The position numbers were made by a program, and so were the translations under genes. The notes beneath the pieces are model-generated. The model saw only the letters and a list, made by a program, of their open reading frames with translations. It made no database searches and was not told the origin of the DNA. From Rhizobium leguminosarum (GTDB lineage Bacteria > Pseudomonadota > Alphaproteobacteria > Rhizobiales > Rhizobiaceae), in NCBI RefSeq assembly GCF_004123835.1, contig NZ_MZMU01000003.1:1364001-1428000 (forward strand): a stretch of DNA of 64,000 nt. The letters are read 5' to 3'. Below are positions 30,708 to 41,262 of this stretch, piece after piece. The first letter of the stretch is position 1. Each line of letters opens with the position of its first letter.

Positions 30708-31532
30708 CAGGCTGTTTGCGAGAAGGCAGAATTCCTCGACGGACAGGGTTTCCGCCCGACGCGCCGGATCGATCCCGGCCTTGACGAGCAGGCTCTCGCC
30801 GCCGAGCGGTTTCAGGCTTTGGCGCAGCATCTTGCGGCGCTGGCCGAAGGCCGCCTGCGTCACCTTTTCCAGATTGCCGACAGCGCAGGGGATCGGGGTT
30901 TCGCGGGGGGTCAGTTGCACGACCGTCGACGTCACCTTCGGCGGCGGCGTGAAGGCCTGCGGCGGCACGTCGAAGGCCATGCGTGCCTCCGTCCGCCAGC
31001 CGCAGAGCACGCCGAGACGGCCGTAATGATCGTCGTCTTCGTTGGCGACGATACGCTCGCCGACTTCCTTCTGAAACATCAGCGTCAGCGACTGCCAGAA
31101 CGGCGGCCAGGCTTTCGGCAGCAGCCAGTTGACCAGCAACTGCGTGCCGACATTGTAGGGCAGGTTGGCAATGATCTTGATCGGGCCTTCGGGGACCAAG
31201 GTCTCGAAATCAATCTTCAGCGCATCGCCTTCGATCACCTCCAGCCGGCCGGGATAATGATCGGCGATCTCGGCGAGTGCTGGCAGGCAGCGGGGATCCC
31301 GCTCGATGGCGATGACCTTTCTGGCGCCGAGCGCCAGGATCGCCCGCGTCAATCCGCCAGGGCCAGGGCCGACCTCAACGATGGTCGCCTCTTCGAGCGC
31401 GCCCGCCGTGCGGGCAATCTTCTGGGTGAGGTTGAGGTCGAGCAGGAAGTTCTGCCCGAGCGCCTTGCGCGCGTCGAGGCCGTGACGCTGGATGACGTCG
31501 CGAAGCGGCGGCAGGCCATCGAGTGCTGCCAT
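30705..31532 (-). CDS. rsmA: 16S rRNA (adenine1518/1519-N6)-dimethyltransferase
   Basis: 275 residues. Opening [17 protein letters not shown] is typical of KsgA/RsmA; the SAM site is [15 protein letters not shown] and the catalytic NLPYNVG (NLPY motif) follows. Methylates two adenines near the 3' end of 16S rRNA. The ATG shares one base with the pdxA stop (TGATG), so they are coupled. Confidence 0.96.
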   Translation of the reverse strand: MAALDGLPPLRDVIQRHGLDARKALGQNFLLDLNLTQKIARTAGALEEATIVEVGPGPGGLTRAILALGARKVIAIERDPRCLPALAEIADHYPGRLEVIEGDALKIDFETLVPEGPIKIIANLPYNVGTQLLVNWLLPKAWPPFWQSLTLMFQKEVGERIVANEDDDHYGRLGVLCGWRTEARMAFDVPPQAFTPPPKVTSTVVQLTPRETPIPCAVGNLEKVTQAAFGQRRKMLRQSLKPLGGESLLVKAGIDPARRAETLSVEEFCLLANSL

Positions 31533-32560
31533 CAGCGGCGGCTTTCCGCGCTGCGGCCGAGCTGGGCGGCGAGCTTCAGCGCCGCAACGAGGCTGTGCTC
31601 GCGCGCCAGTCCCTTGCCGGCAATGCCGAAAGCGGTGCCGTGATCCGGCGAGGTGCGCACGAAGGGAAGCCCGAGCGTCACGTTGACGCTGTCGTCGAAA
31701 CCAAGTGCCTTGGCCGGGATCAGCGCCTGATCGTGATACATGCAGATGGCAACGTCGTATCGCGTCCGCGCCTCGTCATGAAACATCGTATCGGCGGGCA
31801 GGGGGCCGATCGCATCGATGCCCTCATCGCGCAGGCGCTCGATCGCCGGACGGATGACGTCCTCGTCCTCCGTGCCGATCGCCCCGCCTTCGCCCGCATG
31901 CGGGTTGAGGCCGGCAACGGCGAGTCGCGGCGCCTCGATGCCGAAGCGCTGCTTCAGATCTTCATGGGCGATCCTGCAGGTTTCCGTGATCAGTTCGCCC
32001 GTCAGCGCCTGCGGCACGTCGCGGACCGGAATATGGATGGTGACGGGAATGGCCCGGAGCTTCGGTCCGGACAGCATCATCACCGGTGTCACCGGCCGGC
32101 CGGTCGCCCTGGCGGCGAGATCGGCGAGAAATTCGGTATGGCCGGGAAACCGGAAACCCGCCTCGTAAAGCACGGCCTTAGCGATCGGATTGGTGACGAC
32201 CGCGAGCGCCTCGCCGTCAATGACAAGCGACACGGCTTTCTCGATCGACGCGATCGTGCCTTTCGCCGTTGCCGCATGCGGTTCGCCGGCCACGACCTCG
32301 ATACCGGCCGGTATGGTCATGACGGGCAGCGCATCGGCAAACATGCCGGCGGCCTTGCTGGCTTCGTCGGTCTCGCGGATCGAGACCGCCAGATTGAGCT
32401 GGCGGGCTCTCAACGCCAGAACATCGGGGTCGCCGATCAGGAAGAAAGGCGGTAGCCCGAGTTCACGCCGCCTCAGCCAAGCCATCAAAGTAATATCCGG
32501 CCCGATGCCGGCGGGGTCGCCCTGGCTCAGCGCAAGCGGTCGCGAAAACGGTATCGCCAT
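31532..32560 (-). CDS. pdxA: 4-hydroxythreonine-4-phosphate dehydrogenase
   Basis: 342 residues. Opening [15 protein letters not shown] and the metal-binding segment [13 protein letters not shown] plus [13 protein letters not shown] are PdxA hallmarks. Acts in pyridoxal phosphate synthesis. Six bases downstream of the surA-like gene, in the lptF-to-rsmA series. Confidence 0.96.
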   Translation of the reverse strand: MAIPFSRPLALSQGDPAGIGPDITLMAWLRRRELGLPPFFLIGDPDVLALRARQLNLAVSIRETDEASKAAGMFADALPVMTIPAGIEVVAGEPHAATAKGTIASIEKAVSLVIDGEALAVVTNPIAKAVLYEAGFRFPGHTEFLADLAARATGRPVTPVMMLSGPKLRAIPVTIHIPVRDVPQALTGELITETCRIAHEDLKQRFGIEAPRLAVAGLNPHAGEGGAIGTEDEDVIRPAIERLRDEGIDAIGPLPADTMFHDEARTRYDVAICMYHDQALIPAKALGFDDSVNVTLGLPFVRTSPDHGTAFGIAGKGLAREHSLVAALKLAAQLGRSAESRR

Positions 32561-32566
32561 TGTCGG

Positions 32567-33511
32567 TCAGCGATAGGCGATCTGCGCCTTTTTGCGCAGT
32601 TCATCCAGGTATTTCTTGCTGTTTTCGTTTTCTGGGCTGGCATCCTTGCCGGCCTTGGACTTGTCGAGATCTTCCTGGCGGAAGACCATTTCGGCGGCCT
32701 GGTCGTCGGAGACCTGCCGCTGGCTGCAGATTGCCAGATATTCGACGCCCTTGTCAGTGACGCGGGTCCCCGTCGTGTTGCCCTTGGCCTGCTCGACCAG
32801 CGGCTTCCAATCCGGCGGAATCTCGGGGGCGAGCAGGCGGCCGAGATCGCGCACGGAAACGTCGCGCATCGTCGCAGCAAACACCTTTGCCTGATCGCAG
32901 CCCGGAAATTTGGAGCGCGACGCCTCGGCCTCGCCCTTGCGCTTGCCGGTGATGGCGCCGCGCTTGGCTTGCGGAATGACGAAGATGATCTGCTGCAGCA
33001 TATATTCCGTCGTCACCGGCTTCTGCTTGTTGTTCTGCATCATGCGCGAGACGAGATCATAGTTCGACAGCCGGGAGGTCGAGCCGTAGCGGGCGTTGAC
33101 GACACGCGGCCAGCTCATCTGCACGGCGATGAAACCCTTGAAATGATCGACGCCGACGCCGGCGCGATCGAGGATCTGCGACATCTGCTCTGGGGAAAGC
33201 TTGTTGCCGCTCGAAAAGCGCGCGAAAGACGCATCGACGTCCTGCTGCGAAACCGACATACGGACGCGGGCAACTTCCTGCCGCTTGAGCGCCTCATCGA
33301 TCAATTGCTCCTCGGCGGTCTTGGCATCGGCCTTCGTATGCTGCAGCCGCAGGAAGGCCTGGCGCTTGGCGACATCGCCGCTGGTGATGGCGGTGCCGTT
33401 CACCACGGCCTTGACTTCACTGGCCGCAAGCGCTGGACTGGCAAGGCCTGTCAGCAATGCAAGCGCTGCCCCGGCGAGGAACTTGGTTATGGCTTTTTTC
33501 GCGTCAATCAT
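32567..33511 (-). CDS. SurA-like periplasmic chaperone/peptidylprolyl isomerase
   Basis: 314 residues. A signal peptide (about 1-29, cleavage after ALA) precedes a SurA N-terminal-like domain (VKAVVNGTAITSGDVAKRQAFL). The C-terminal half contains a weak parvulin-like region; I see no canonical parvulin motif, so chaperone activity is more certain than isomerase. The place between lptD and pdxA is that of surA in E. coli. GGGAGG lies upstream of the ATG. Likely assists outer-membrane protein (including LptD) folding. Confidence 0.85.
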   Translation of the reverse strand: MIDAKKAITKFLAGAALALLTGLASPALAASEVKAVVNGTAITSGDVAKRQAFLRLQHTKADAKTAEEQLIDEALKRQEVARVRMSVSQQDVDASFARFSSGNKLSPEQMSQILDRAGVGVDHFKGFIAVQMSWPRVVNARYGSTSRLSNYDLVSRMMQNNKQKPVTTEYMLQQIIFVIPQAKRGAITGKRKGEAEASRSKFPGCDQAKVFAATMRDVSVRDLGRLLAPEIPPDWKPLVEQAKGNTTGTRVTDKGVEYLAICSQRQVSDDQAAEMVFRQEDLDKSKAGKDASPENENSKKYLDELRKKAQIAYR

Positions 33512-33695
33512 CTGTTGACCTCCCGATAGCGCCGCGAGACGTTGTTCGCGGCGTTCTTACCACAGTGCGAGACACGCCGAAATCGCTTCCATCACGGCGC
33601 GAAACCCCTATGCCTCAGATACCGACTGGCGGCAATGTCCTGCACAGGCTTACGGCGAAAGAATGGCTTCAGGCCATGTTTGCGCCGATCGCCCG

Positions 33696-36023
33696 TCATT
33701 CGAGGGTGTCGGAACCGATCTTGATGTCGCCGAGCGTGCGGAAGGTCAGCCGTGCGCCGATCGTCCAGTCGCTTCCCGACTCGTCGTCGGAATCTCTGCT
33801 GTCCGTATAGGCGATCGTGAAGATCGTGCATTCGTCGTCATAAGAGAGGCCGATCGTCCGCCGGCTGATCACATCATTGTTCAGATCCCAGGCAATGCCG
33901 CCGAAAATCGACCAGTAATCCTTGAACTTGACGCTGCTGTTGGTCTGGATCTCGTCATTGTCCTCGGCGAAGCCATATGCCGGCTGGGCGCTGAGATGAG
34001 TGTAGGTCAGCTGCGTCGAGAAGGTGTCGTTCTGGTAGGCCGTCGTCAGATCGCCGCGGCGGAATTCGAAATCTTTTTCGTCGAGCCGGTAGGAGGCGGC
34101 GACGGAAACGCCGTACGGTGTTTCGACGCCGCCAAGGCCGACATAATCGGAGCGGTCGGTTTCAAGGCCCGAATCCGCGCCGACATTGACGAGGTCATCG
34201 GTCGCAAACGAGTTCTGGCCGGCGATCTGATAGGATTGGCCGAAGATGCCGTGCAGCTTGTAACCGCTGTCGAATGTACCGGTGTACTGAACGCCGATAT
34301 TGGCGCGGGTACCGCCTTCGACGCGGTCGTAGCCCGAGAACTTGTCGCGGTCGAACAGCGAGGTGGCGTCGAAGACGAAGCTTTGCGCATCCTCGTTCGG
34401 CAGGCGGCCGGCGAGCTGCTCGTCGGGGCGGGCATAGATCTGCGCGATCGGCTCGAGGATATGGGTGCTATTGTCCGTCGTCATCAGGATCGGATAACGC
34501 ATCTCCAGCCCGGCTGTGAACATCGAGCGGGTGGCGGAATTGCCGTCGACGTAGTTGCCGGTGTAGCCGGTGGGGTCATCCATGTTCAACGCGAAGGCAT
34601 CGCCGCGCGCGGCCAGAAGCGGCGTGATCACCAGGCCGGTCGGCGTGACGTAGGTGCGCTTCCATTGCAGCTCGGCGGTCAGGCGCGAAGTCTGGCCCTT
34701 CAGGCCGCGGAAACGGTCGAAGCCGTCGACGGTATAGAAGTCATCATGTGTGCGCGAAATATTCGTCAGATTGACATCCGCCGAAAGCTCGCCGCCGGCA
34801 AGCGGCTGCGGCGCCACATAGTGATAGTCGAGCGCCGGATAGACGATCGCCTGCTGCTTTTCAGCGGTATTCGTCCGATCGGCATCCTGGACGTCGAAAT
34901 AGAACGCCCGCATGTCGAAATAATTGCGTTTCCCGAGCCCTGTCAGGTAGATCTGGTTGGTACGATCCGTACCGGTCAGGCCCCGCAGCTTGTACGTTTT
35001 CGAGAAATTGTTGTCGCTCTGCATCATGACGTCCCAGCCGAACGTCCAGCGCGGATTGATGCGGAATTCGGCCTTCGAAGCCACCATGCCACGCTGGTCG
35101 GCTTCGGCATCGCTGGTGCCGGAGCTGAAGTTGCCCGGCTTTGCCTGGTCGATGCCGGCGACGCGCAGAATATGCGTGCCATTTTCGAAGCGTTGGCGAA
35201 ATTCGCCTTCGATGAGGAAGCCCTGGGCGGTGTAGCCCGTGGCGGTGACCGTCGCGTCCATACTCGGCGAGATCACATAGTAATAAGGAACGGAAAGACC
35301 GAAGCCGAGATTCTGCGACAGGCTCATCGTCGGAAACAGAAAGCCGGACTTGCGTTTCACCGTATTGTCGGGAACTTCGATGAACGGCAGGAAGGCAATC
35401 GGATGGCCGAGCAGCTCGAAGCGCGCTCTCTCCAGACGGATCGTATGCGTCTCGCCGTTCTGGATCACCCGTTGGGCCTTGACCTGCCAGAAGGGCGCGC
35501 GCTTCGGATCTTCGGCGCAGGGAAGGCAGGCCGTGTAGACGCCCTTGTTGAGAATCATCATCGTGCCGCCGACGCGCTCGCCGCTTTCGGCAACGATACG
35601 CGTGTTGTCGGCGGTCTCGATGCGCAGCGAGTTCAGGAACCCGTCGGCAAAATTGTCGGTCACGTCAAGGTCGTCGGCATAGATACGATTGCCGTCGGGG
35701 CTGACGAGCTCGACATTGCCGAGCGCCATCATCCGGCCGGTCTTCTGATTGTACTCGACCTTCTGCGCGACCATTTTATAGCCGCCATAGTTGATCTGCA
35801 CGCCGCCGACCGCCGACACCAGATCGGCGTCACGGTTATAGACGAGTTCATTGGCCGAAAGCAGGAGCTTGGCCCCTTCGGGAATATTCTTCTCTATATT
35901 TTGTTCGGGCGCGCTGGCCTGGCCGAAAGAGGCCGGGGCGCTGCCGAAATAGGAACATAAAGCCGCACCGACAAGCAGGGCAACCAGCTGTTTACTAAAA
36001 TACTTGCGGTCGCCTGCCGCCAC
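33696..36023 (-). CDS. lptD: LPS-assembly protein LptD
   Basis: 775 residues from GTG 36023. A signal sequence (about 10-34) leads to an N-terminal OstA/LptA-like domain (LLLSANELVYNRDADLVSAVGGV, about 50-150) and a large C-terminal beta-barrel. Cysteines occur as CLPC (about residue 163-166) and near the end, possibly for disulphides. LptD inserts LPS in the outer leaflet. The GTG overlaps the lptG stop (TAGTG) with AGGAGGA 6 bases upstream, which fixes the start. The 184 bases between lptD and the surA-like gene contain no ORF. Confidence 0.94.
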   Translation of the reverse strand: MAAGDRKYFSKQLVALLVGAALCSYFGSAPASFGQASAPEQNIEKNIPEGAKLLLSANELVYNRDADLVSAVGGVQINYGGYKMVAQKVEYNQKTGRMMALGNVELVSPDGNRIYADDLDVTDNFADGFLNSLRIETADNTRIVAESGERVGGTMMILNKGVYTACLPCAEDPKRAPFWQVKAQRVIQNGETHTIRLERARFELLGHPIAFLPFIEVPDNTVKRKSGFLFPTMSLSQNLGFGLSVPYYYVISPSMDATVTATGYTAQGFLIEGEFRQRFENGTHILRVAGIDQAKPGNFSSGTSDAEADQRGMVASKAEFRINPRWTFGWDVMMQSDNNFSKTYKLRGLTGTDRTNQIYLTGLGKRNYFDMRAFYFDVQDADRTNTAEKQQAIVYPALDYHYVAPQPLAGGELSADVNLTNISRTHDDFYTVDGFDRFRGLKGQTSRLTAELQWKRTYVTPTGLVITPLLAARGDAFALNMDDPTGYTGNYVDGNSATRSMFTAGLEMRYPILMTTDNSTHILEPIAQIYARPDEQLAGRLPNEDAQSFVFDATSLFDRDKFSGYDRVEGGTRANIGVQYTGTFDSGYKLHGIFGQSYQIAGQNSFATDDLVNVGADSGLETDRSDYVGLGGVETPYGVSVAASYRLDEKDFEFRRGDLTTAYQNDTFSTQLTYTHLSAQPAYGFAEDNDEIQTNSSVKFKDYWSIFGGIAWDLNNDVISRRTIGLSYDDECTIFTIAYTDSRDSDDESGSDWTIGARLTFRTLGDIKIGSDTLE

Positions 36024-37111
36024 TAGCCGTCCTCCTGATGAAGCAGAATAGTCGCACCCAAGGCCAGCGCGACGACCACCGGTATCCACGTCGCCACGAA
36101 GGGAGGCACGACTCCACTGCTTCCGAATGCCTTTACAAGCACGGTGATGACATAAAGCATGAAGCCCGAAAGGATGCCACCCAGAATCACGGAGCGGGAT
36201 TGGTTGAACCGGCTAAATTTTAGGGACACTGTTGCGGCTATGAAAGTCATGGCCACCAGCAGCAATGGCTGGGACAACAGGGAGTTGAATTGCGTCTCCA
36301 GCGCCTTGGTCGAGATGCCGAAGGATTTGGCCGCCGCAATCCGGTTGGAAAGGTCAAAGAAACCAATTGTTTCCGGCGCTGTCAGCCGCTCCTGGACGAA
36401 GTCCTGTTTCAGATTGGTGCGAAGTTGAACCGAAGCTTTACGCACGGGGATTTCGCCAGGCTTGCGCTCGACAACGGTGTTAAGTTGCCAGTAACCATCT
36501 TCCAATTTTGCCGTGGCGGCGTCCTGTCTCAGAATGACCTGACCGCGTGAATCGAAATGGATCAGCACCGCGTCGATCAGCTTGGTTCCGTTCTCCTGAA
36601 CCGTCTGGGCGCCGATGATGACATCGTCCCGGCCGCTGATCTGGCGCAGCCACGGAATCTGCGGCGCCTTGCGCAGAACCGCGTTCTCGCCGCGCCAGTC
36701 GGATTCGACCAGCAGCGCCTGGCGCTGTCCCCAGGCGGCAAGCGGGTTGAGCGCCGCCATCGTCAACAGGCCGAGCGCCAGCGAGCCGGCGATAAACGGG
36801 AACATGAACTGCCAGACCGAAATGCCGGCTGCGCGCGTGACGACGAGTTCATATTTGCGATTGAGGCCGATCAGCACCGTCATGCCGACGAACAGCGCAA
36901 TGAACGGCACCGTCTGCTGCAGGATGAGCGGCAGGCGCACCGCGGTCATCAAGACGCCGCCGCCGATCGTGTAGCCGGGAAGGCCGGACATGCGGCCGGC
37001 CGTCTCGCTGAAATCGAGGAGGAAAGAAATCGCCGAGACGCCGATCAGGAACCAGCCCGTCGTCACCAGATAGCGGCGAAAGAAATAACGCGACAATGTC
37101 CCGAACATCAT
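36023..37111 (-). CDS. lptG: LPS export ABC transporter permease LptG
   Basis: 362 residues with six transmembrane helices and a periplasmic beta-jellyroll between helices 3 and 4. YjgP/YjgQ family (opening LSRYFFRRYLVTTGWFLIGV). With LptF and the LptB ATPase it extracts LPS from the inner membrane. ATGs at 37111 and 37108 are both possible; it overlaps lptF by four bases. Confidence 0.94.
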   Translation of the reverse strand: MMFGTLSRYFFRRYLVTTGWFLIGVSAISFLLDFSETAGRMSGLPGYTIGGGVLMTAVRLPLILQQTVPFIALFVGMTVLIGLNRKYELVVTRAAGISVWQFMFPFIAGSLALGLLTMAALNPLAAWGQRQALLVESDWRGENAVLRKAPQIPWLRQISGRDDVIIGAQTVQENGTKLIDAVLIHFDSRGQVILRQDAATAKLEDGYWQLNTVVERKPGEIPVRKASVQLRTNLKQDFVQERLTAPETIGFFDLSNRIAAAKSFGISTKALETQFNSLLSQPLLLVAMTFIAATVSLKFSRFNQSRSVILGGILSGFMLYVITVLVKAFGSSGVVPPFVATWIPVVVALALGATILLHQEDG

Positions 37112-38289
37112 TGGGCAGTGCCCCCGCCGGTCCTGCCGGTTGCGGCAAGCAGCCTTTCCTGCATCCGTCTCCAGAAAGACGAAATCCGGTCGCGGATGAA
37201 CGAAGGCATGACCAGTCGTTTGTGCAGGCCGAGGAAGACGATCGAGACGATGCTGCTGACGATCGGGATGGCGTAGAGGACGGCGATATATTCAGGATCG
37301 GTGTCGATCTGATTGGCCGCGTAGAAGGCCGCCCATCGCATCGCGAAGGCATAAGCGAGAGCGCTCACCATCGGATGCAGCCGCGCTTCGCGGTGCGAGC
37401 GCGCATCGCCGGCGATCGCCAGTGAAAACAGGGCAAAGACGACAGGCAGGATCCAGTCGGTCAGCCGCCGATGCAGTTCGGCGCGGTAGCTTTGCGGCCG
37501 GATCGTATAGTCCTTGTCGGCGGGATCCGGATTGAACAGGAACCACAGGTCACGGTCGCTGGCGCGCAGCGTCGCCTGACCGCGATTCTCCGTCATGTCC
37601 GAGAGGTCGAAGGAATAGGAATCGAAATTGATGACCGAGACGTTGCCGTCGGGCGTTTTGCGGTGCACTTCGCCTTCATGCATAATCAGCGTCGTGCCCG
37701 TGTCGTCGACGGCGCCTTCCTTCGCATAATAGATCAGTTCATAGGCCGGGTCGCGCTCGTCGGCGACGAAAAGGCCCTTCAGCATGCGGCCCGCCATCCG
37801 CTGCGAGATCTGTACATAGAGGCCTTCATCGAGCTTGCGGAAGGTCTTTTCTTCGATCACCGAAGAGAGGAGGTCAGCATAGGTCTCGGCGATCATCTGG
37901 CGCACGACGGTCTTTGCGCGCGGCTCGACGACGTTGTCGACGAAGAAGGAAAAGACGCTGATGACAGCGGCGAGCAGCAGGATCGGGCGGATCAGCACGC
38001 TGCGCCGCGCCCCGGCCGCGTCGATGACAGTGAGCTCGGAATCATTGTTCATCGTCGTCAGCGTCTGGGTGATCGCGATAACGAGGGCGAAGGGCAGCAC
38101 GACAGGAATGATCGACGGCAGAATCATCGTCGCCAGCTTGGCGAACGAGCCGATCGACTGGCCGCTGTCGGTGACCAGATTGATGCGCTGCAGAACCTGA
38201 GTCGTCCAAATGATCGCCAGAACGGGCAGGAGCGCCACGAGAAACATCTGGCCGACGCGCCGCAATATGTATGTCTCGAGTAGTTTCAT
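37108..38289 (-). CDS. lptF: LPS export ABC transporter permease LptF
   Basis: 393 residues from ATG 38289 (MKLLETYILRRVGQMF). YjgP/YjgQ family with a periplasmic domain between helices 3 and 4 and a basic cytoplasmic tail. First gene of the lptF-lptG-lptD unit. A hairpin TTGTCGC/GCGACAA at 38351-38370 lies just upstream. Confidence 0.94.
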   Translation of the reverse strand: MKLLETYILRRVGQMFLVALLPVLAIIWTTQVLQRINLVTDSGQSIGSFAKLATMILPSIIPVVLPFALVIAITQTLTTMNNDSELTVIDAAGARRSVLIRPILLLAAVISVFSFFVDNVVEPRAKTVVRQMIAETYADLLSSVIEEKTFRKLDEGLYVQISQRMAGRMLKGLFVADERDPAYELIYYAKEGAVDDTGTTLIMHEGEVHRKTPDGNVSVINFDSYSFDLSDMTENRGQATLRASDRDLWFLFNPDPADKDYTIRPQSYRAELHRRLTDWILPVVFALFSLAIAGDARSHREARLHPMVSALAYAFAMRWAAFYAANQIDTDPEYIAVLYAIPIVSSIVSIVFLGLHKRLVMPSFIRDRISSFWRRMQERLLAATGRTGGGTAQ

Positions 38290-38389
38290 GCCTGCCCTTG
38301 AAAGCACCTGCACGCCCAAACGGCTTTGCAGGAGAATCCCTCTACGCTCTTTGTCGCGCTTTTGCGACAAGCTGGTGTCAAAAATTCAT

Positions 38390-39163
38390 TCAAATTTCAG
38401 AATTTTTTTGATGCTGTTGCGACTCAGTTAACGCCAGCAATGCGGCGAAGACGACAAGCGAGGAAAGCCATCCAAGAACGACGTCGGAAAGGTAGTGTGC
38501 GCCGAAGGATAGCCGCATCGCCGGGGTGAGGATCGAGATCGCCGCCACGGGCGGCGCCAGCGCATAACGCAGGGATTTCGGAACGAAGAGCAGAAGGCAG
38601 AGGAGCCAGCCGGCACTCGCCGCCTCGCCGGAGACGAACGAGCAGTTCGAAACGCATTTTCCGGCAACCGAACCTGCCTCGACGAAATGCAGCGCACCGC
38701 CGAAAATGTCCGTCTGTATCGGCCGCGGCCGACCCCAATGTTCCTTCAGGACGACATTGACGAGCAGCACCGGTCCGATCAGCAGCGTTCCGAGCGCGAC
38801 TTTGAGCTTTTGCGCGCGCTCTCTGTTGAAGGTCGCGCCATGCTGCTGGTAGCATTCGACGAGTTTCCACACCATCACGATCGCCACCACATAGGGCAGG
38901 CGGAAGAAGACGGTGCGCAGCAGGTCGAAGGTCGCGACGTCGCGATAGGGAAAGCCGCCGCAGATGCTCCCGGCAGCAGCAGTCGCGTCGCAATCTGCGC
39001 CCACGAAAAAAAGCTGGGAAAAATAGATGTCTATTCCGGGAAAGGCGCGGAAGACGGCAAGCAGCGCCCACCACATCCAAAACAGCAGCATGAATGCGCC
39101 GAAAGTCGTTTTCGGCAGGCGGATTGCCAGGCCCCGCCATCGATTTTTCGAAAAAACTGTCAA
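38390..39163 (-). CDS. PAP2-family phosphatase, candidate lipid A phosphatase
   Basis: 257 residues, about six transmembrane helices. PAP2 motifs: K140-x6-R147-P148 (KEHWGRPRP), a second motif at 177-180 reading VSGE instead of the usual PSGH, and R217-x5-H223-x3-D227. Four cysteines, two close together (CVSNC), could form a periplasmic disulphide. Rhizobia remove lipid A phosphates with such enzymes (LpxE/LpxF); the place next to lptF suggests an LPS role. This is inference: an undecaprenyl- or phosphatidylglycerol-phosphate phosphatase is possible. Confidence 0.8.
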   Translation of the reverse strand: MTVFSKNRWRGLAIRLPKTTFGAFMLLFWMWWALLAVFRAFPGIDIYFSQLFFVGADCDATAAAGSICGGFPYRDVATFDLLRTVFFRLPYVVAIVMVWKLVECYQQHGATFNRERAQKLKVALGTLLIGPVLLVNVVLKEHWGRPRPIQTDIFGGALHFVEAGSVAGKCVSNCSFVSGEAASAGWLLCLLLFVPKSLRYALAPPVAAISILTPAMRLSFGAHYLSDVVLGWLSSLVVFAALLALTESQQHQKNSEI

Positions 39164-39307
39164 CGCGAATATCTACGAAACTGACGAAAACATGAGAGCC
39201 CTGATGGCTGCGGGCGACCATAACAATTGTCGCAAGCCATTGACAGACCCGCCAAACGCGAAATTATCCGCGAGGGACGGATTTCAAAGAATCCCAGCGG
39301 AGAAGAC

Positions 39308-40798
39308 ATGTCAGTAAAGTTGGAAATTTCATTCTCGAAGTCGGCAAAGCTCAATGGCGGCCTGGCGATCCTGTTGAAGACCGCGGAGGCCGACAGCGCT
39401 GCCGGCACCGATACGGTCGACCCGGCAGGTGTGATCCCCAAGGCTGCCAGGATCGCCCGATTCTCCGCGAAATCCATGAGCGGGCTCGATATTGTCGCCC
39501 CCGAAGGCGCGCCCGTCGAGCGCATCGTCGTCATCGGGCTCGGCAAGGCCGCCGAACTCACCGCCCACGACTGGCTGAAGGCCGGCGGTGCTGCAGCATC
39601 GAGAATCAAGAACACCGACAAGGCCGCTGCCTTCATCGACGTGCCTGGCCTCGAGACCAGCGCGCGGGCAGCCGCCGATTTCGCGCTCGGCATGCTGCTG
39701 CGCGCCTATAGCTTCGATACCTACAAGACGAAGAAGGGCGATGAGGAGGAAAAACCGGCAAAGTCAGTCAAGGTGACGATCGTCACCGCCGATCCGGGTG
39801 GTGCCAAGAAGGCGTTTTCCGATTCCGAAGCGATTGCCGGCGGCGTCAATCTTGCCCGTGACCTCGTCAACGAACCGCCGAACGTGCTCGGTCCCGTCGA
39901 GTTCGCCGCCAAGGCGAAGGAGCTGGAAAAGCTCGGCGTCGAAGTGGAAATCCTGACCGAGAAGGAGATGCGCCGTCTCGGCATGGGCGCCCTTCTCGGC
40001 GTCGCCCAGGGCTCCGTGCGCCCGCCGCGCCTGGCGGTCATGCAGTGGAAGGGCGGCAAGGGCAAGGATCGTCCCGTCGCCTTCATCGGCAAGGGCGTCG
40101 TCTTCGATACCGGCGGCATTTCGATCAAGCCGGCCGCCGGCATGGAAGATATGAAGGGCGATATGGGCGGTGCGGCAGCCGTCACCGGCCTCATGCATGT
40201 GCTCGCCTCCCGTAAGGCCGCCGTCAACGCCGTCGGCATCATCGGTCTGGTCGAGAACATGCCTGACGGTAACGCCCAGCGTCCGGGCGACATCGTCACT
40301 TCGATGTCCGGCCAGACGATCGAGGTGATCAACACCGATGCCGAAGGCCGCCTCGTGCTCTGCGATGCGCTCTGGTACTGCAACGACCGCTTCAAGCCGC
40401 AGTTTATGATCAATCTTGCCACGCTGACCGGGGCGATCGTCGTGGCGCTCGGCAATGTGCATGCCGGCCTGTTCTCCAATGACGACCAGCTTTCCGCCCA
40501 ATTGACGGCAGCCGGTCTTTCGAGCAACGAAAAACTCTGGCGCATGCCGCTCGGCAGGGATTACGACAAGCTGATCGACAGCAAGTTCGCCGATATGAAG
40601 AACACCGGCGGCCGACAGGCCGGCTCGATCACGGCCGCGCATTTCCTCAAGCGCTTCGTGCAGGACACGCCTTGGGCGCATCTCGATATTGCCGGCACGG
40701 CGATGGGCTCGCCGCAGGACGAGATCAATCAATCCTGGGGTTCCGGCTTCGGCGTGCGCCTGCTCGATGAGCTCGTTCGCGCCCATTATGAATCCTGA
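39308..40798 (+). CDS. pepA: Leucyl aminopeptidase (M17)
   Basis: 496 residues from ATG 39308 ([10 protein letters not shown]); GGAG is upstream. M17 signature [10 protein letters not shown] and the metal ligands in [30 protein letters not shown] are intact. A cytoplasmic two-metal hexameric aminopeptidase. Overlaps holC by one stop/start base group (TGATG), the usual pepA-holC order. Confidence 0.96.
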   Translation: MSVKLEISFSKSAKLNGGLAILLKTAEADSAAGTDTVDPAGVIPKAARIARFSAKSMSGLDIVAPEGAPVERIVVIGLGKAAELTAHDWLKAGGAAASRIKNTDKAAAFIDVPGLETSARAAADFALGMLLRAYSFDTYKTKKGDEEEKPAKSVKVTIVTADPGGAKKAFSDSEAIAGGVNLARDLVNEPPNVLGPVEFAAKAKELEKLGVEVEILTEKEMRRLGMGALLGVAQGSVRPPRLAVMQWKGGKGKDRPVAFIGKGVVFDTGGISIKPAAGMEDMKGDMGGAAAVTGLMHVLASRKAAVNAVGIIGLVENMPDGNAQRPGDIVTSMSGQTIEVINTDAEGRLVLCDALWYCNDRFKPQFMINLATLTGAIVVALGNVHAGLFSNDDQLSAQLTAAGLSSNEKLWRMPLGRDYDKLIDSKFADMKNTGGRQAGSITAAHFLKRFVQDTPWAHLDIAGTAMGSPQDEINQSWGSGFGVRLLDELVRAHYES

Positions 40799-41247
40799 TG
40801 ACAGACGTTCTCTTCTATCATCTGACCGAAACCAGGCTGGAGGACGCGCTTCCGCCGCTCATCGACAAAAGCGTCGAGCGTGGCTGGCGCGTTGCCGTCC
40901 AGACGCGCGAGCCGGCGCGGCGTGATGCTCTCGATCAGCATCTTTGGACTTTCCGCGAGGAGAGCTTCCTGCCGCACGGCACCGACGAGGCGGATTTCGC
41001 CGAAAGCCAGCCGGTGCTTTTGACCGCGACGCCGGACAATGCCAATGCGGCAACCGTGCGTTTCATCATCGACGGCGCCGAGCCGCCGCCGGCCGATGCC
41101 TATGAGCGCATCGTCTTCATGTTCGACGGCCACGACCAAGAGCAACTGGACGCCGCCCGTGCGCAGTGGAAGAAGCTGAAAGGCGAGGGACATAACCTCA
41201 CCTATTGGCAGCAGACACCGGAAGGGCGATGGGAGAAGAAGGCATAA
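40798..41247 (+). CDS. holC: DNA polymerase III chi subunit
   Basis: 149 residues, starting [25 protein letters not shown], the HolC pattern, with the FMFDGHDQEQLDAARAQWKKLK segment. Chi links the clamp loader (with psi) to single-strand-binding protein. Start overlaps the pepA stop. Confidence 0.93.
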   Translation: MTDVLFYHLTETRLEDALPPLIDKSVERGWRVAVQTREPARRDALDQHLWTFREESFLPHGTDEADFAESQPVLLTATPDNANAATVRFIIDGAEPPPADAYERIVFMFDGHDQEQLDAARAQWKKLKGEGHNLTYWQQTPEGRWEKKA

Positions 41248-41262
41248 GAAAAGCGATTTTTA

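Noticed and set aside
33663..35960. A 765-codon plus-strand frame opposite lptD
   Set aside because: Antisense of lptD with no recognisable domain; lptD is confirmed by signal, domain order and operon position.
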